Source: an uncultured Clostridium sp.
GTDB lineage: Bacteria > Bacillota > Clostridia > Lachnospirales > Lachnospiraceae
Assembly: GCA_900541315.1 (NCBI GenBank)
Contig: UQJF01000132.1
Span: 1-7,801 of the forward strand
Direction of reading: 5' to 3'
Length of the DNA: 7,801 nt
Below are positions 1-5,947 of the stretch, in pieces. The position numbers and the translations under genes are program-made. Positions within the stretch are counted from its first letter, which is position 1, and every line of letters begins with the position of its first letter. The notes beneath the pieces were generated by a model that worked only from the letters and a program-made list of their open reading frames with translations, was not told the origin of the DNA and did not search any database.

Positions 1-247
1 TAATTTTAAATGCGGCAGAAACAAGGATGGCACGAAGCATATCGGAAGGGAGTCTTGGTTCAGGGCCAAAGACAGAATACCGATCCTTCATAAGTTCATC
101 AACTTGTGATAGATTAAGATGCCAAAATTTATCAATGATCTGCCAAGTGGAAGAAGAAAGGGAAGCAGCATTTGGATAATATTTACGAAGTTGAGTCAGG
201 ACACGATCCTGATAGGCGGAATGCCCGCCAATGTTAACAGGTTTCAA
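1..247 (-). CDS. transposase, N-terminal part (partial, runs off left edge)
   Basis: This is an open reading frame of about 82 codons on the minus strand, cut by the window edge. It begins KPVNIGGHSAYQDRVLTQLR and later carries FGPEPRLPSDMLRAIL. A Y-x-V-FGPEPRLPSDMLRA-type stretch after a short helical region is typical of the N-terminal domain of DDE transposases of the IS1182/IS5-like or unclassified (ISNCY) groups found widely in Clostridia. The catalytic DDE residues lie outside the window, so the family is not settled. The start is taken as TTG at 247 because a GGAGG site (257-261) lies 9 nt upstream. The alternative GTG just after that site runs into a stop after three codons. No terminal inverted repeat can be confirmed because only one end of the element is present. 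Confidence 0.7.
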   Translation of the reverse strand, partial: MKPVNIGGHSAYQDRVLTQLRKYYPNAASLSSSTWQIIDKFWHLNLSQVDELMKDRYSVFGPEPRLPSDMLRAILVSAAFKI

Positions 248-315
248 TGAAACACACCTCCAAATCAAAAAGTCTGTTCCGGCGGAGCCGAAACGATATG
301 CCTTATTAATCAAGA

Positions 316-328
316 GGCGCGAAGCGCC
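316..328 (-). other. GC-rich hairpin in transposase leader
   Basis: GGCGC (316-320) and GCGCC (324-328) pair around a 3-nt GAA loop, in otherwise AT-rich DNA about 70 nt upstream of the transposase start. Hairpins in this position in insertion sequences often limit expression from outside promoters. That role is inferred here. Confidence 0.35.
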
Positions 329-386
329 GCATTTTTAGGGGTAAATGTCAAGTACTTTTTGAAAAAAGGTGGAGAAAAAAATAAAA

Positions 387-440
387 ATGGAATCTCAGAA
401 GCCGCATAAACACAGGCTTAGAGATTCCGAGAGACTATAA
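387..440 (+). CDS. possible 17-codon short ORF upstream of the UPF0340 gene
   Basis: An ATG at 387 opens MESQKPHKHRLRDSERL and stops at TAA 438-440, 21 nt before the UPF0340 start. A GGTGGAG site (368-374) lies 12 nt upstream, slightly far. The peptide is short, highly charged and rich in His and Arg. The whole ORF sits on a strong hairpin (389-428), so it may be a leader peptide. It may equally be an accident of a structured non-coding segment or of the end of the neighbouring insertion sequence. I do not recognise the peptide as a known family. Confidence 0.15.
   Translation: MESQKPHKHRLRDSERL
389..428 (+). other. strong hairpin upstream of the UPF0340 gene
   Basis: GGAATCTC (389-396) pairs perfectly with GAGATTCC (421-428), and inside it AAGCC (399-403) pairs with GGCTT (415-419), leaving an 11-nt loop. 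No U-tract follows, so it is not a typical intrinsic terminator. It could be an mRNA 5' structure, part of the adjacent insertion sequence end, or a remnant of a palindromic repeat. Confidence 0.55.
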
Positions 441-461
441 AATAGTAAGGGAGAAAAATAG

Positions 462-1067
462 ATGGCAGAAGAAAAGATAATACCGGGAGTAGCAACAGAA
501 AAAGAAAGTGATGAAGTATTAGAAGAAATCCGCACACAGACAAAAGAAGTGTTAAATGAACTTCTGGCTGTTGCAAAAATGAAACCAGGTCAGATTCTGG
601 TAGTAGGCTGTTCTTCCAGTGAAATCGGAAGTTATAGGATTGGCTCTCATTCCAGCGAAACTATTGGGCAGACTGTGTATAAGGCGTTGTATGAGGAGTT
701 AAAACCTCTGGGGATTTATCTGGCAGCTCAGTGCTGCGAGCATTTAAACCGCTCTCTGATCCTGGAAAAAGAGGCAGCAGAAAAATACGGATATGAGCCT
801 GTAAACGTAGTTCCCCAGTTAAAAGCCGGTGGTTCTTTCTCTACGGCAGCGTACCATACTTTGGAACATCCGGTGGCAGTGGAACACATTAAGGCTCATG
901 CAGGCATTGATATTGGAGATACGCTGATCGGTATGCACATGAGAGATGTAGCAGTTCCAGTAAGAATCCAGACAAAAGCTATTGGCGGCGCGCATGTGGT
1001 ATGCGCGAGGACCAGATTAAAATTCGTAGGTGGTATCAGGGCCCGTTACGATGAGGAACAGATGTAG
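462..1067 (+). CDS. UPF0340 / TIGR01440 (YwlG-like) family protein
   Basis: This 201-residue cytoplasmic protein belongs to the UPF0340 family (B. subtilis YwlG), whose biochemical function is not established to my knowledge. Family hallmarks are visible in order: VVGCSSSEIGSYRIG (48-61), the AAQCCEHLNRSL stretch (88-99) with paired cysteines 91-92 followed by Glu93-His94 and Asn96, the glycine-containing LKAGGSFSTAAY (120-131), and GMHMRDVAVPVR (157-168). The length is slightly above the usual ~180 residues because of a charged N-terminal extension of about 20 residues. The start is supported by AAGGGAG (447-453), 8 nt upstream. The gene stands alone between the insertion sequence and rpsT, and ends in the terminator it shares with convergent rpsT. 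There are no signal peptide or membrane segments. Family assignment is secure; the role is unknown. Confidence 0.93.
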   Translation: MAEEKIIPGVATEKESDEVLEEIRTQTKEVLNELLAVAKMKPGQILVVGCSSSEIGSYRIGSHSSETIGQTVYKALYEELKPLGIYLAAQCCEHLNRSLILEKEAAEKYGYEPVNVVPQLKAGGSFSTAAYHTLEHPVAVEHIKAHAGIDIGDTLIGMHMRDVAVPVRIQTKAIGGAHVVCARTRLKFVGGIRARYDEEQM

Positions 1068-1107
1068 GGGGAAATGCAATTTTGCAGTGTTATGAATAAA
1101 GTAATAG

Positions 1108-1142
1108 AAAAGCTCTCCGGTGGGTTAATCCGGAGAGCTTTT
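1108..1142. terminator. bidirectional intrinsic terminator (UPF0340 gene / rpsT)
   Basis: A perfect 13-bp inverted repeat, with left arm 1108-1120 (AAAAGCTCTCCGG) and right arm 1130-1142, encloses a 9-nt loop. The plus strand ends in TTTT followed by more T-rich sequence. On the minus strand the complementary A-run gives a U-tract for rpsT. It lies 40 nt after the UPF0340 stop and 33 nt after the rpsT stop, so it serves both convergent genes. Confidence 0.92.
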
Positions 1143-1175
1143 GATTTTCTGTATCGATTGATCGAATTCTATAAA

Positions 1176-1439
1176 TTAAGCGATAGAATTAACAGCCTTG
1201 GATACACGAGAAACTTTGCGGGCAGCATTGTTCTTGTGGTATACACCCTTGGTGCAAGCCTTATCGATCTCGGTAGTAGCAGCAACCAGTGCAGCCTGAG
1301 CAGCAGCCTTATCTCCAGCAGCTACAGCAGCCTCAACTTTCTTGATCGCGGTTTTAACCTTAGATCTGATCGCTTTGTTTCTTGCAGCCTTAGTTTCGTT
1401 TACTAAGATTCTCTTCTTTGCAGATTTAATGTTAGCCAA
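1176..1439 (-). CDS. rpsT: 30S ribosomal protein S20
   Basis: This encodes an 87-residue, Lys/Ala-rich protein that binds 16S rRNA in the small subunit. The sequence begins ANIKSAKKRILVNETKAARN, the usual S20 opening, and continues with long basic helices. Its length is normal for the family. The start codon is TTG (1439-1437), with GGAGG (1453-1449) 9 nt upstream. No in-frame ATG gives the conserved ANIKS N-terminus, so TTG is the real start. E. coli rpsT also starts with UUG, where the weak codon is linked to translational feedback by S20; whether that applies here is inference. The gene is a single unit with its own promoter (1537-1565) and ends at the bidirectional terminator. In Bacillus and many Clostridia rpsT lies next to gpr; here about 5 kb of other genes separate them. 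Confidence 0.97.
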   Translation of the reverse strand: MANIKSAKKRILVNETKAARNKAIRSKVKTAIKKVEAAVAAGDKAAAQAALVAATTEIDKACTKGVYHKNNAARKVSRVSKAVNSIA

Positions 1440-1536
1440 TGAAATACACCTCCGTTCGGTATTATATAAAAATATTAATCGTTGTGTTTTCCATCAAAGC
1501 CTGGACACGGACAGTTCAATGTAAACATACTGTTAT

Positions 1537-1565
1537 ATTTTAGCGAATACACCTGAAAATGTCAA
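1537..1565 (-). promoter_or_regulatory. rpsT promoter (sigma-A type)
   Basis: Read on the minus strand, TTGACA (1565-1560) and TAAAAT (1542-1537) are separated by exactly 17 bp, a near-consensus housekeeping promoter. Transcription would start near 1530, giving an rpsT leader of about 90 nt. A TATAAT closer to the gene (within about 1460-1470) has no good -35 partner and is less likely. Confidence 0.8.
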
Positions 1566-1604
1566 GCGGAAAATTAAATTTTTACTCCGCTTTTTTCATT
1601 GTCA

Positions 1605-1648
1605 ATATGCACAAAAAATAATGCATATTTCATTAAAAGTGCGCATAT
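1605..1648 (+). promoter_or_regulatory. three spaced ATATGC/GCATAT half sites (candidate operator)
   Basis: ATATGCA (1605-1611) and TGCATAT (1622-1628) form a perfect 7-bp inverted repeat with a 10-bp spacer. A third copy, GCATAT, lies at 1643-1648. The hexamers start 18 and 20 bp apart, about two helical turns, and run up to the predicted -35 region of the hydrolase-transporter operon. This fits a regulator binding site, but no cognate regulator family can be named from the sequence. The rest of 1440-1790 holds the two promoters and the leader and has no gene. Confidence 0.35.
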
Positions 1649-1674
1649 GAAACAAAAAGTGATTATGATATGAT
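1647..1674 (+). promoter_or_regulatory. probable promoter of the hydrolase-ABC operon
   Basis: TATGAT (1669-1674) is a good -10 match. A weak -35, ATGAAA (1647-1652), lies 16 bp upstream, consistent with a promoter that needs an activator. Transcription would start near 1681, at the left edge of the structured leader. A second TATGAT at 1664-1669 is an alternative -10. Confidence 0.5.
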
Positions 1675-1688
1675 ACAACTATAAGAAA

Positions 1689-1753
1689 GTTGCGTCGGGG
1701 AAAACTTGTGTAAGGACGAACTCTTCCAATGAGGGAGAGGTACGTCATTTTTT
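1689..1753 (+). promoter_or_regulatory. candidate antitermination leader (alternative hairpins)
   Basis: Two pairings in this leader exclude each other. The upstream one pairs GTTGCGTC (1689-1696, one bulged G) with GACGAAC (1715-1721), enclosing a small CTT/AAG hairpin (1705-1714). The downstream one re-uses GACG (1715-1718) to pair with CGTC (1743-1746) as the base of a terminator stem. Such an arrangement is the classic layout of a riboswitch or of a protein-controlled antiterminator. The sequence does not match the purine, preQ1, THF, ZTP, fluoride or guanidine riboswitch consensus as I know them. The structure is hand-folded, not computed. Confidence 0.5.
1715..1753 (+). terminator. intrinsic terminator inside the operon leader
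   Basis: CTCTTCC (1721-1727) pairs with GGGAGAG (1733-1739), seven pairs including one G-U, with a 5-nt loop. Below a small internal loop, GACG (1715-1718) pairs with CGTC (1743-1746). A run of six T (1748-1753) follows. It lies 37 nt before the hydrolase start codon and faces into the operon, so it must be overridden for the operon to be expressed. Confidence 0.65.
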
Positions 1754-1790
1754 GTTGCTCATTTTCTCTGAAACTAGAAAGGAGACTGAT

Positions 1791-2741
1791 ATGGAAAAAG
1801 AAAAAAATAGTGACGGGATTGGATATATGAAGCGTCTTAGACGGCCGATTGGCCAGATAGATGTAGTGCTGGATACAGATGCCTATAATGAAATCGATGA
1901 TCTATACGCATTGGCATATATGATTCGGTCAAGTGATCGACTGAATGTAAAGGGAATCATGGCAGCTCCATTTTATAGTCCTGCAAGTATGGGGCGTACC
2001 AGACAGAACAGCAGTGCAAAAGAAGGAATGGAACAGAGTTATTTGGCAATCCAGGAACTGCTTTCTGTAATGGAAGAAACAGAGTTAAAGGATCATGTTT
2101 TTAAGGGAGCAGAAAGAAAATTGCCTGATGAGCAGACACCGGTGGACTGCCCTGCAGCCCGGGAGATCATACGTCTCGCAAGAGAACATACACCGGAAAA
2201 TCCTCTCTATGTAGTAGGAATCGCAGTTTTGACTGATATTGCATCGGCCCTTCTTATAGCACCGGATATTATTGATAAGATAGTAGTCGTATGGTTGGGA
2301 GGTCATGGAAAAGAATGGCAGAGCTGCAAAGATTTTAATGCAGTTCAGGACATTGCTGCAGCCAGAGTGGTATTTGGCTGTGGTGTGGCAGTAGTCCAGC
2401 TTCCTTGCAACGGTGTTGTGTCAGAATTTCGCATTTCCAGAGTAGAACTGGAATATTACATGAGAGGAAAAAGTAAGCTTTCTGATTATTTGTTAGATGT
2501 ATCTTTTGCATTTATGGAACAGAGAGAAAAGAAAAAAGACTGGTCCAAGCCTTTATGGGATGTAACAGCAGTGGCATGGTTGTTGGATGAGAAATTTATG
2601 GAAGACCGTTATGAGCACAGTCCGGTATTTGAATATGATAATTGTTATGGAGTAGATCTGCGACGTCATTTTATCAAATATGTATACCATATCAACAGGG
2701 ATATTTTGTTTGAAGATATGTTTGCAAAACTGGCAAAGTAA
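1791..2741 (+). CDS. divergent inosine-uridine nucleoside hydrolase-like protein
   Basis: This is a predicted cytoplasmic N-ribosyl hydrolase of 316 residues, normal length for the family. The N-terminal metal/ribose motif is DTDAYNEIDDLYAL (28-41), where the canonical form is DTDPGxDDxxAL; the PG is replaced and there are two extra residues before the DD pair. Further hallmarks are LYVVGIAVLTDIASAL (139-154), VWLGG (167-171), DFNAVQDIAAARVVF (181-195) with Asn183 and Asp187, and the C-terminal Asp257 in PLWDVTAVAW. The residue before Asp257 is Trp where classical enzymes have the His of their HD motif. The exact substrate is therefore uncertain. The ATG at 1791 is preferred over an in-frame TTG at 1752 because GGAG lies 6 nt upstream and the TTG falls inside the leader terminator. 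It is the first gene of the transporter operon, so it probably processes the imported compound. Confidence 0.85.
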   Translation: MEKEKNSDGIGYMKRLRRPIGQIDVVLDTDAYNEIDDLYALAYMIRSSDRLNVKGIMAAPFYSPASMGRTRQNSSAKEGMEQSYLAIQELLSVMEETELKDHVFKGAERKLPDEQTPVDCPAAREIIRLAREHTPENPLYVVGIAVLTDIASALLIAPDIIDKIVVVWLGGHGKEWQSCKDFNAVQDIAAARVVFGCGVAVVQLPCNGVVSEFRISRVELEYYMRGKSKLSDYLLDVSFAFMEQREKKKDWSKPLWDVTAVAWLLDEKFMEDRYEHSPVFEYDNCYGVDLRRHFIKYVYHINRDILFEDMFAKLAK

Positions 2742-2742
2742 A

Positions 2743-2784
2743 ATGTGTGTTTCTGAAAAATAGGGAGAAGTTCCAAACACACAT
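2743..2784 (+). other. intercistronic hairpin (hydrolase / binding protein)
   Basis: A perfect 10-bp stem, ATGTGTGTTT (2743-2752) with AAACACACAT (2775-2784), encloses a 22-nt loop that may add a GAA/TTC pairing. There is no U-tract. Placed directly before the solute-binding protein gene, it resembles the processing or mRNA-stabilising hairpins that raise binding-protein levels over other operon products. It could also act as a weak partial terminator. Confidence 0.55.
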
Positions 2785-2806
2785 GTAAAATAAAAGGAGG
2801 AATATT

Positions 2807-4129
2807 ATGTATAAGAAAGTTTGGTTGGGGTTATTAACAGCAGCAATGGTAGCAGGACTGACAGCATGTGGCAGCAAAGCAGCAGAAGAGACCACTGCAA
2901 AGGCAGCAGGAGACAGTGTTGATGGAGAAGTAACGATCCACCTGATGATGAGTAATTCACAGGAACTGGGCGTAAGCGCAGCAGTAGAGGCATTTAATAA
3001 GGCATACGAAGGCAAGATCAAGTGTGAAGCAGACTATGTTGCATTCAATGATGTATTTGAAACCCTGGAAGTTCTTATGAGTAATAAGTCCACCGAGTAT
3101 GATATTTTTGCAGCAGACGGTCCAAATGTTGCTGCTTATGTAAGCCGTGGCTACTTACAGCCATTAAACCAGTGGATCAGCGATGATGAGATAAAGATGT
3201 TTACAGATGCTATGATCACAGAAGGAACTTACAAAGACCAGTTCTACGGTGCACCAATGGGCAATTCATCCACCGTACTCTACTATAATAAGGCACTTTT
3301 GAAAGAAGCAGGCATCAATATTGATTTTGATTCTGTAACTCCGGATAACCGTCTTACATGGGAGCAACTGATCGATTATTCCAAGCAGGCACTGGATGTA
3401 TTAGATCCCGATCATTCCAAGGGAATTTACGGAATTGAGTTCCAACAAGTTGGCCGTGTATATCAGATGAACATTCTCCCTAACTCATTAGGAGGTGCGC
3501 AGATCAGCGAAGATGGTCTCAGTGTAGATGGTGTAATTGATACACAGCCTTGGATGGATGCCTTAAACTTCTATCAGACACAGGTAAATGATGGTATATT
3601 TACCAGAGGTATATCTGCAGATGACACCAGCAGTTACTTCCAGTCAGGAAAGATTTTATTCTACTTAGGAACTACTGCACTTCCAGCAGCATTTGAGAAG
3701 AATGGATTTGAAGACTGGGGATTTACCTATATTCCATGCTTTGAAGGTCATGAAGACGAAATTCGTTCTGCATGTGGAAGCTGGACCATTGGTATGAATA
3801 CTTATTCAGTGAAACAGGAAGCTGCAGCTGAGTTTATTAAATATTTGACTTTATATGATGGTGCAGACGTTTATATTAATGCATCGGGTATGGTGCCTGC
3901 TCTGGACCGTCAGTTTACAGATGAATTAAAAAAAGCAAAACCATACATGATAATGGCTGAATATGAAGTTAAGAACACTGCTCTGGTAAGAGCGATCACA
4001 CCTGCATTCAACGAGTATTCTACTGCTATGAACGCACTGTGGGATAATGTAAGAAACGGTGCAGAGGTTGCTGGTGCTGTAGATGACTGTAAAGCTGAAC
4101 TTGAAACTGCATTTAAGGAATACGAATAA
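2807..4129 (+). CDS. ABC transporter extracellular solute-binding lipoprotein (CUT1/UgpB-like)
   Basis: This is a 440-residue family 1 solute-binding protein, exported and lipid-anchored outside the membrane, where it captures the substrate for the two downstream permeases. A short basic N-terminus, a hydrophobic stretch (5-20) and the lipobox LTAC with Cys21 are followed by a low-complexity Ala/Lys/Glu linker. Mature-domain hallmarks include YGAPMGNSSTVLYYNKALLK near residues 145-164, TWEQLIDYSKQAL near 185, and ACGSWTIGMN with AAAEFIKYL in the C-terminal lobe. These are typical of carbohydrate (MalE/UgpB type) binding proteins. Length is normal. The start ATG has AGGAGG about 6 nt upstream. 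It is followed within 2 nt by the first permease gene. The ligand cannot be read from the sequence; the linked hydrolase suggests a ribosylated compound (inference). Confidence 0.93.
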   Translation: MYKKVWLGLLTAAMVAGLTACGSKAAEETTAKAAGDSVDGEVTIHLMMSNSQELGVSAAVEAFNKAYEGKIKCEADYVAFNDVFETLEVLMSNKSTEYDIFAADGPNVAAYVSRGYLQPLNQWISDDEIKMFTDAMITEGTYKDQFYGAPMGNSSTVLYYNKALLKEAGINIDFDSVTPDNRLTWEQLIDYSKQALDVLDPDHSKGIYGIEFQQVGRVYQMNILPNSLGGAQISEDGLSVDGVIDTQPWMDALNFYQTQVNDGIFTRGISADDTSSYFQSGKILFYLGTTALPAAFEKNGFEDWGFTYIPCFEGHEDEIRSACGSWTIGMNTYSVKQEAAAEFIKYLTLYDGADVYINASGMVPALDRQFTDELKKAKPYMIMAEYEVKNTALVRAITPAFNEYSTAMNALWDNVRNGAEVAGAVDDCKAELETAFKEYE

Positions 4130-4131
4130 AT

Positions 4132-4992
4132 ATGAACATGAAGAAAAATATAATATTGAAAGAAATGGTGCCGTATCTTATGCTGGCACCGGCACTGATT
4201 ATTATTCTTATTTTTAAAATTTATCCCATTATATCTGTTATTCTGGAATCTTTTTTCCGAAATGGCAGTCCATCTTTGCGTACCTATGAGATTCTTTTTG
4301 GAGACAGAAATTTCTGGGGAGCTTTAGGTACAACGGTGAAAATGAATCTGGTCATGATCCCGCTTCAGATTGTGATCTCCCTGTGTCTGGCTCTTTTAGT
4401 AAACTCTACTATTAAGGGTATTGGTATTTTCAGGAGTATCTATTATTTGCCAGTTACCATGGCTATTTCCGTAGCTTCTATCAGCTGGAATCTGATGGCA
4501 AATTACAACAGCGGTGTATTTAACAGTATATCTACCTTTTTGGGACTTGGAAAACAGGGCTTTTTCACAGATGTGAAACAGGCGTTATGGTGTATTGTTA
4601 TGATGGCTACATGGAAAGGCTGTGGATACTGGATGATGTACATTTTAGCAGGTTTAAAGGGTGTGGATACATTCATTTATGAATCTGCAAAGCTGGATGG
4701 AGCTGGATTTTTTACTACGCTGTTCCATATTACCCTTCCGTTGATCAAAAGAACATTGCTTTTTGTATTTGTAGCAAATACTTCTGCAAATATGCTGTTA
4801 TTTGCTCCAATGAAGCTGATTACAGAAGGGGGACCTCAGAACAGCACAAACGTGTTGATGTATGAAGTTTATAAATCAGCGTTCAGAAATGGCAATGCAT
4901 CCAGAGCAGGTGCACTGACAACCATTCTGCTGCTGATCGTACTTGCTGTTGTTGTAATACAGTTCCGTTTATTAAATGAGAAGGAGGAATAA
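4132..4992 (+). CDS. ABC sugar transporter permease, MalF/UgpA type
   Basis: This is a 286-residue inner-membrane subunit of a CUT1 importer. About six hydrophobic segments are visible, near residues 13-38, 71-92, 105-122, 150-172, 205-226 and 261-279. The EAA loop that contacts the ATPase is ESAKLDGAGFFTTLFHITLP (184-203), with the conserved Gly190 and the final LP. The periplasmic TEGGPQNSTNVLMYEVYK (231-248) is also typical of MalF/UgpA relatives. The gene starts 2 nt after the binding protein and overlaps the second permease's ribosome binding site. The upstream site is modest (AAGGAA at 4115-4120, inside the binding protein gene), which suggests translational coupling. A second in-frame ATG at 4138 is an alternative start. 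No ATPase gene is present in the operon. Confidence 0.94.
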   Translation: MNMKKNIILKEMVPYLMLAPALIIILIFKIYPIISVILESFFRNGSPSLRTYEILFGDRNFWGALGTTVKMNLVMIPLQIVISLCLALLVNSTIKGIGIFRSIYYLPVTMAISVASISWNLMANYNSGVFNSISTFLGLGKQGFFTDVKQALWCIVMMATWKGCGYWMMYILAGLKGVDTFIYESAKLDGAGFFTTLFHITLPLIKRTLLFVFVANTSANMLLFAPMKLITEGGPQNSTNVLMYEVYKSAFRNGNASRAGALTTILLLIVLAVVVIQFRLLNEKEE

Positions 4993-4996
4993 GGCC

Positions 4997-5842
4997 ATGA
5001 AGGAGACAAAAACACCTTTGGAAAAAGCAGTTTTATATGTGGTTTTGACCGTCATTGCTTTCATTGCTATTTTTCCTCTGCTTTATATTATTTTAGCTTC
5101 ATTTAGGACCAATAAAGAGATTTTTGAGTACGCACTTCCATTTACGTGGAAAACACTGATTCCTCAAAATTGGACCATGAACAACTATGTGGCTATTTTT
5201 TCAGAGATGGGCTATGGAACAGCTTTGAAAAATACACTGATTGTAGTTGCTATTTTGGTGCCTTTAAGCATGCTGATCTCAGCTCTGGGAGGTTTTACCT
5301 TTGCATTCTTTGATTTTAAAGGTAAAAACATTTTGTTTGCAATTTGCCTGATCTCATTTATGGTACCCGAAGATGCAGTAGCATTGCCACTTTATAATCT
5401 GGTCTCTTCCCTGGGAATGGTCAATTCTTATTCAGCTCTTATTTTTCCAGGAGCTGCCAGTGGACTTGCCATGTTCTTATTTACCCAGTTTTTTAAAGAG
5501 ATTCCCAAAAGTCTTGTAGAAGCAGCGCGTATTGACGGAGCTTCCTGGATCCAGGTATTTTTCAGTGTAATCTTACCGCTTTCTGTTCCGGTAGCCATCA
5601 CTGCCGGGCTGATGATTTTTGTAAATGAGTGGAATAACTTTTTCTGGCCGTTGCTTGCAACACGTACGGAAGCAGCAAGAACGATTCAGGTAGCTTTATC
5701 TTATTTTTCAGATGAGAACCAGGTATATTTCAGCTACATTTTTGCAGGTTCCGCAATTTCTGCTGTTGTACCTGTTCTGTTATTCCTTCCATTACAGAAG
5801 TATTTTGTACAGGGAATTACCAGCAGTGGTGTAAAGGGATAA
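4997..5842 (+). CDS. ABC sugar transporter permease, MalG/UgpE type
   Basis: This is a 281-residue membrane protein, the second CUT1 permease subunit and partner of the preceding one. Six hydrophobic segments are recognisable (about 11-34, 80-104, 111-130, 145-166, 189-209 and 245-266). The EAA motif EAARIDGASWIQVFFSVILP (175-194) is close to the classical form. The C-terminus QKYFVQGITSSGVKG is the characteristic ending of MalG relatives. ATG 4997 is chosen over the earlier in-frame ATG 4976 because GGAGG (4983-4987) lies 9 nt upstream and the shorter product matches family length. The gene begins 4 nt after the first permease stop. It is the last gene of the operon, followed by a strong terminator. 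Confidence 0.95.
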   Translation: MKETKTPLEKAVLYVVLTVIAFIAIFPLLYIILASFRTNKEIFEYALPFTWKTLIPQNWTMNNYVAIFSEMGYGTALKNTLIVVAILVPLSMLISALGGFTFAFFDFKGKNILFAICLISFMVPEDAVALPLYNLVSSLGMVNSYSALIFPGAASGLAMFLFTQFFKEIPKSLVEAARIDGASWIQVFFSVILPLSVPVAITAGLMIFVNEWNNFFWPLLATRTEAARTIQVALSYFSDENQVYFSYIFAGSAISAVVPVLLFLPLQKYFVQGITSSGVKG

Positions 5843-5873
5843 AAATCAAAATTTACCAAAACACGATAAATAC

Positions 5874-5913
5874 AAAAAATCCGCAGGTGTCATATGGCAC
5901 AGGCGGATTTTTT
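5874..5913 (+). terminator. intrinsic terminator of the ABC operon
   Basis: A perfect 11-bp stem, AAAAAATCCGC (5874-5884) with GCGGATTTTTT (5903-5913), carries an inner stem GTGTC/GGCAC (5887-5891 with 5896-5900, one G-U) and ends in six T. It lies 31 nt after the last permease stop and separates the operon from the GlpP-family gene. Confidence 0.92.
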
Positions 5914-5917
5914 ATGC

Positions 5918-5947
5918 TGTACATATTTTGCAGATGTATGTTACAAT
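5918..5947 (+). promoter_or_regulatory. possible promoter of the GlpP-family gene
   Basis: TACAAT (5942-5947) is a good -10 box. The best -35, TGTACA (5918-5923), matches the consensus in four of six positions with an 18-bp spacer. It lies just behind the operon terminator. Transcription would start near 5954, giving a leader of about 40 nt. Confidence 0.45.

Larger units (their letters stand above)
1..360 (-). mobile_element. left-edge insertion sequence, one end only (right boundary uncertain)
   Basis: The partial transposase gene plus its non-coding leader form one end of an insertion sequence. The leader has features often seen at IS ends: a tight GC-rich hairpin (316-328), a perfect AAGTACTT palindrome (350-357), and a minus-strand TTGACA (351-346) with no matching -10 box. 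The boundary at about 360 is a guess. The hairpin at 389-428 could still belong to the element. The other end is outside the window, so neither terminal repeats nor a target duplication can be checked. Confidence 0.5.

Noticed and set aside
323..351. Minus-strand TTGACA (351-346) as the transposase promoter
   Set aside because: The position 16-18 bp downstream is the GC-rich hairpin, with no -10-like sequence.
346..357. Similarity of TCAAGTAC at 349-356 to the same octamer near 7786-7793, as possible ends of one mobile unit
   Set aside because: Only eight bases match and flanking bases diverge. The two sites do not look like paired terminal repeats.
1074..1406. Plus-strand ORF of 110 codons, and its neighbour 1342-1524
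   Set aside because: They are antisense to rpsT or lie in its leader, show serine-rich low-complexity translation typical of an opposite-strand shadow, and have no ribosome binding site.
1752..1790. N-terminal extension of the hydrolase from TTG 1752
   Set aside because: The TTG lies within the terminator U-tract and has no ribosome binding site. ATG 1791 has GGAG at the right distance.
1729..1827. 32-codon ORF from ATG 1729 overlapping the hydrolase start as a possible leader peptide
   Set aside because: There is no ribosome binding site, the ATG sits in the loop of the terminator hairpin, and the reading frame shows no run of informative codons.
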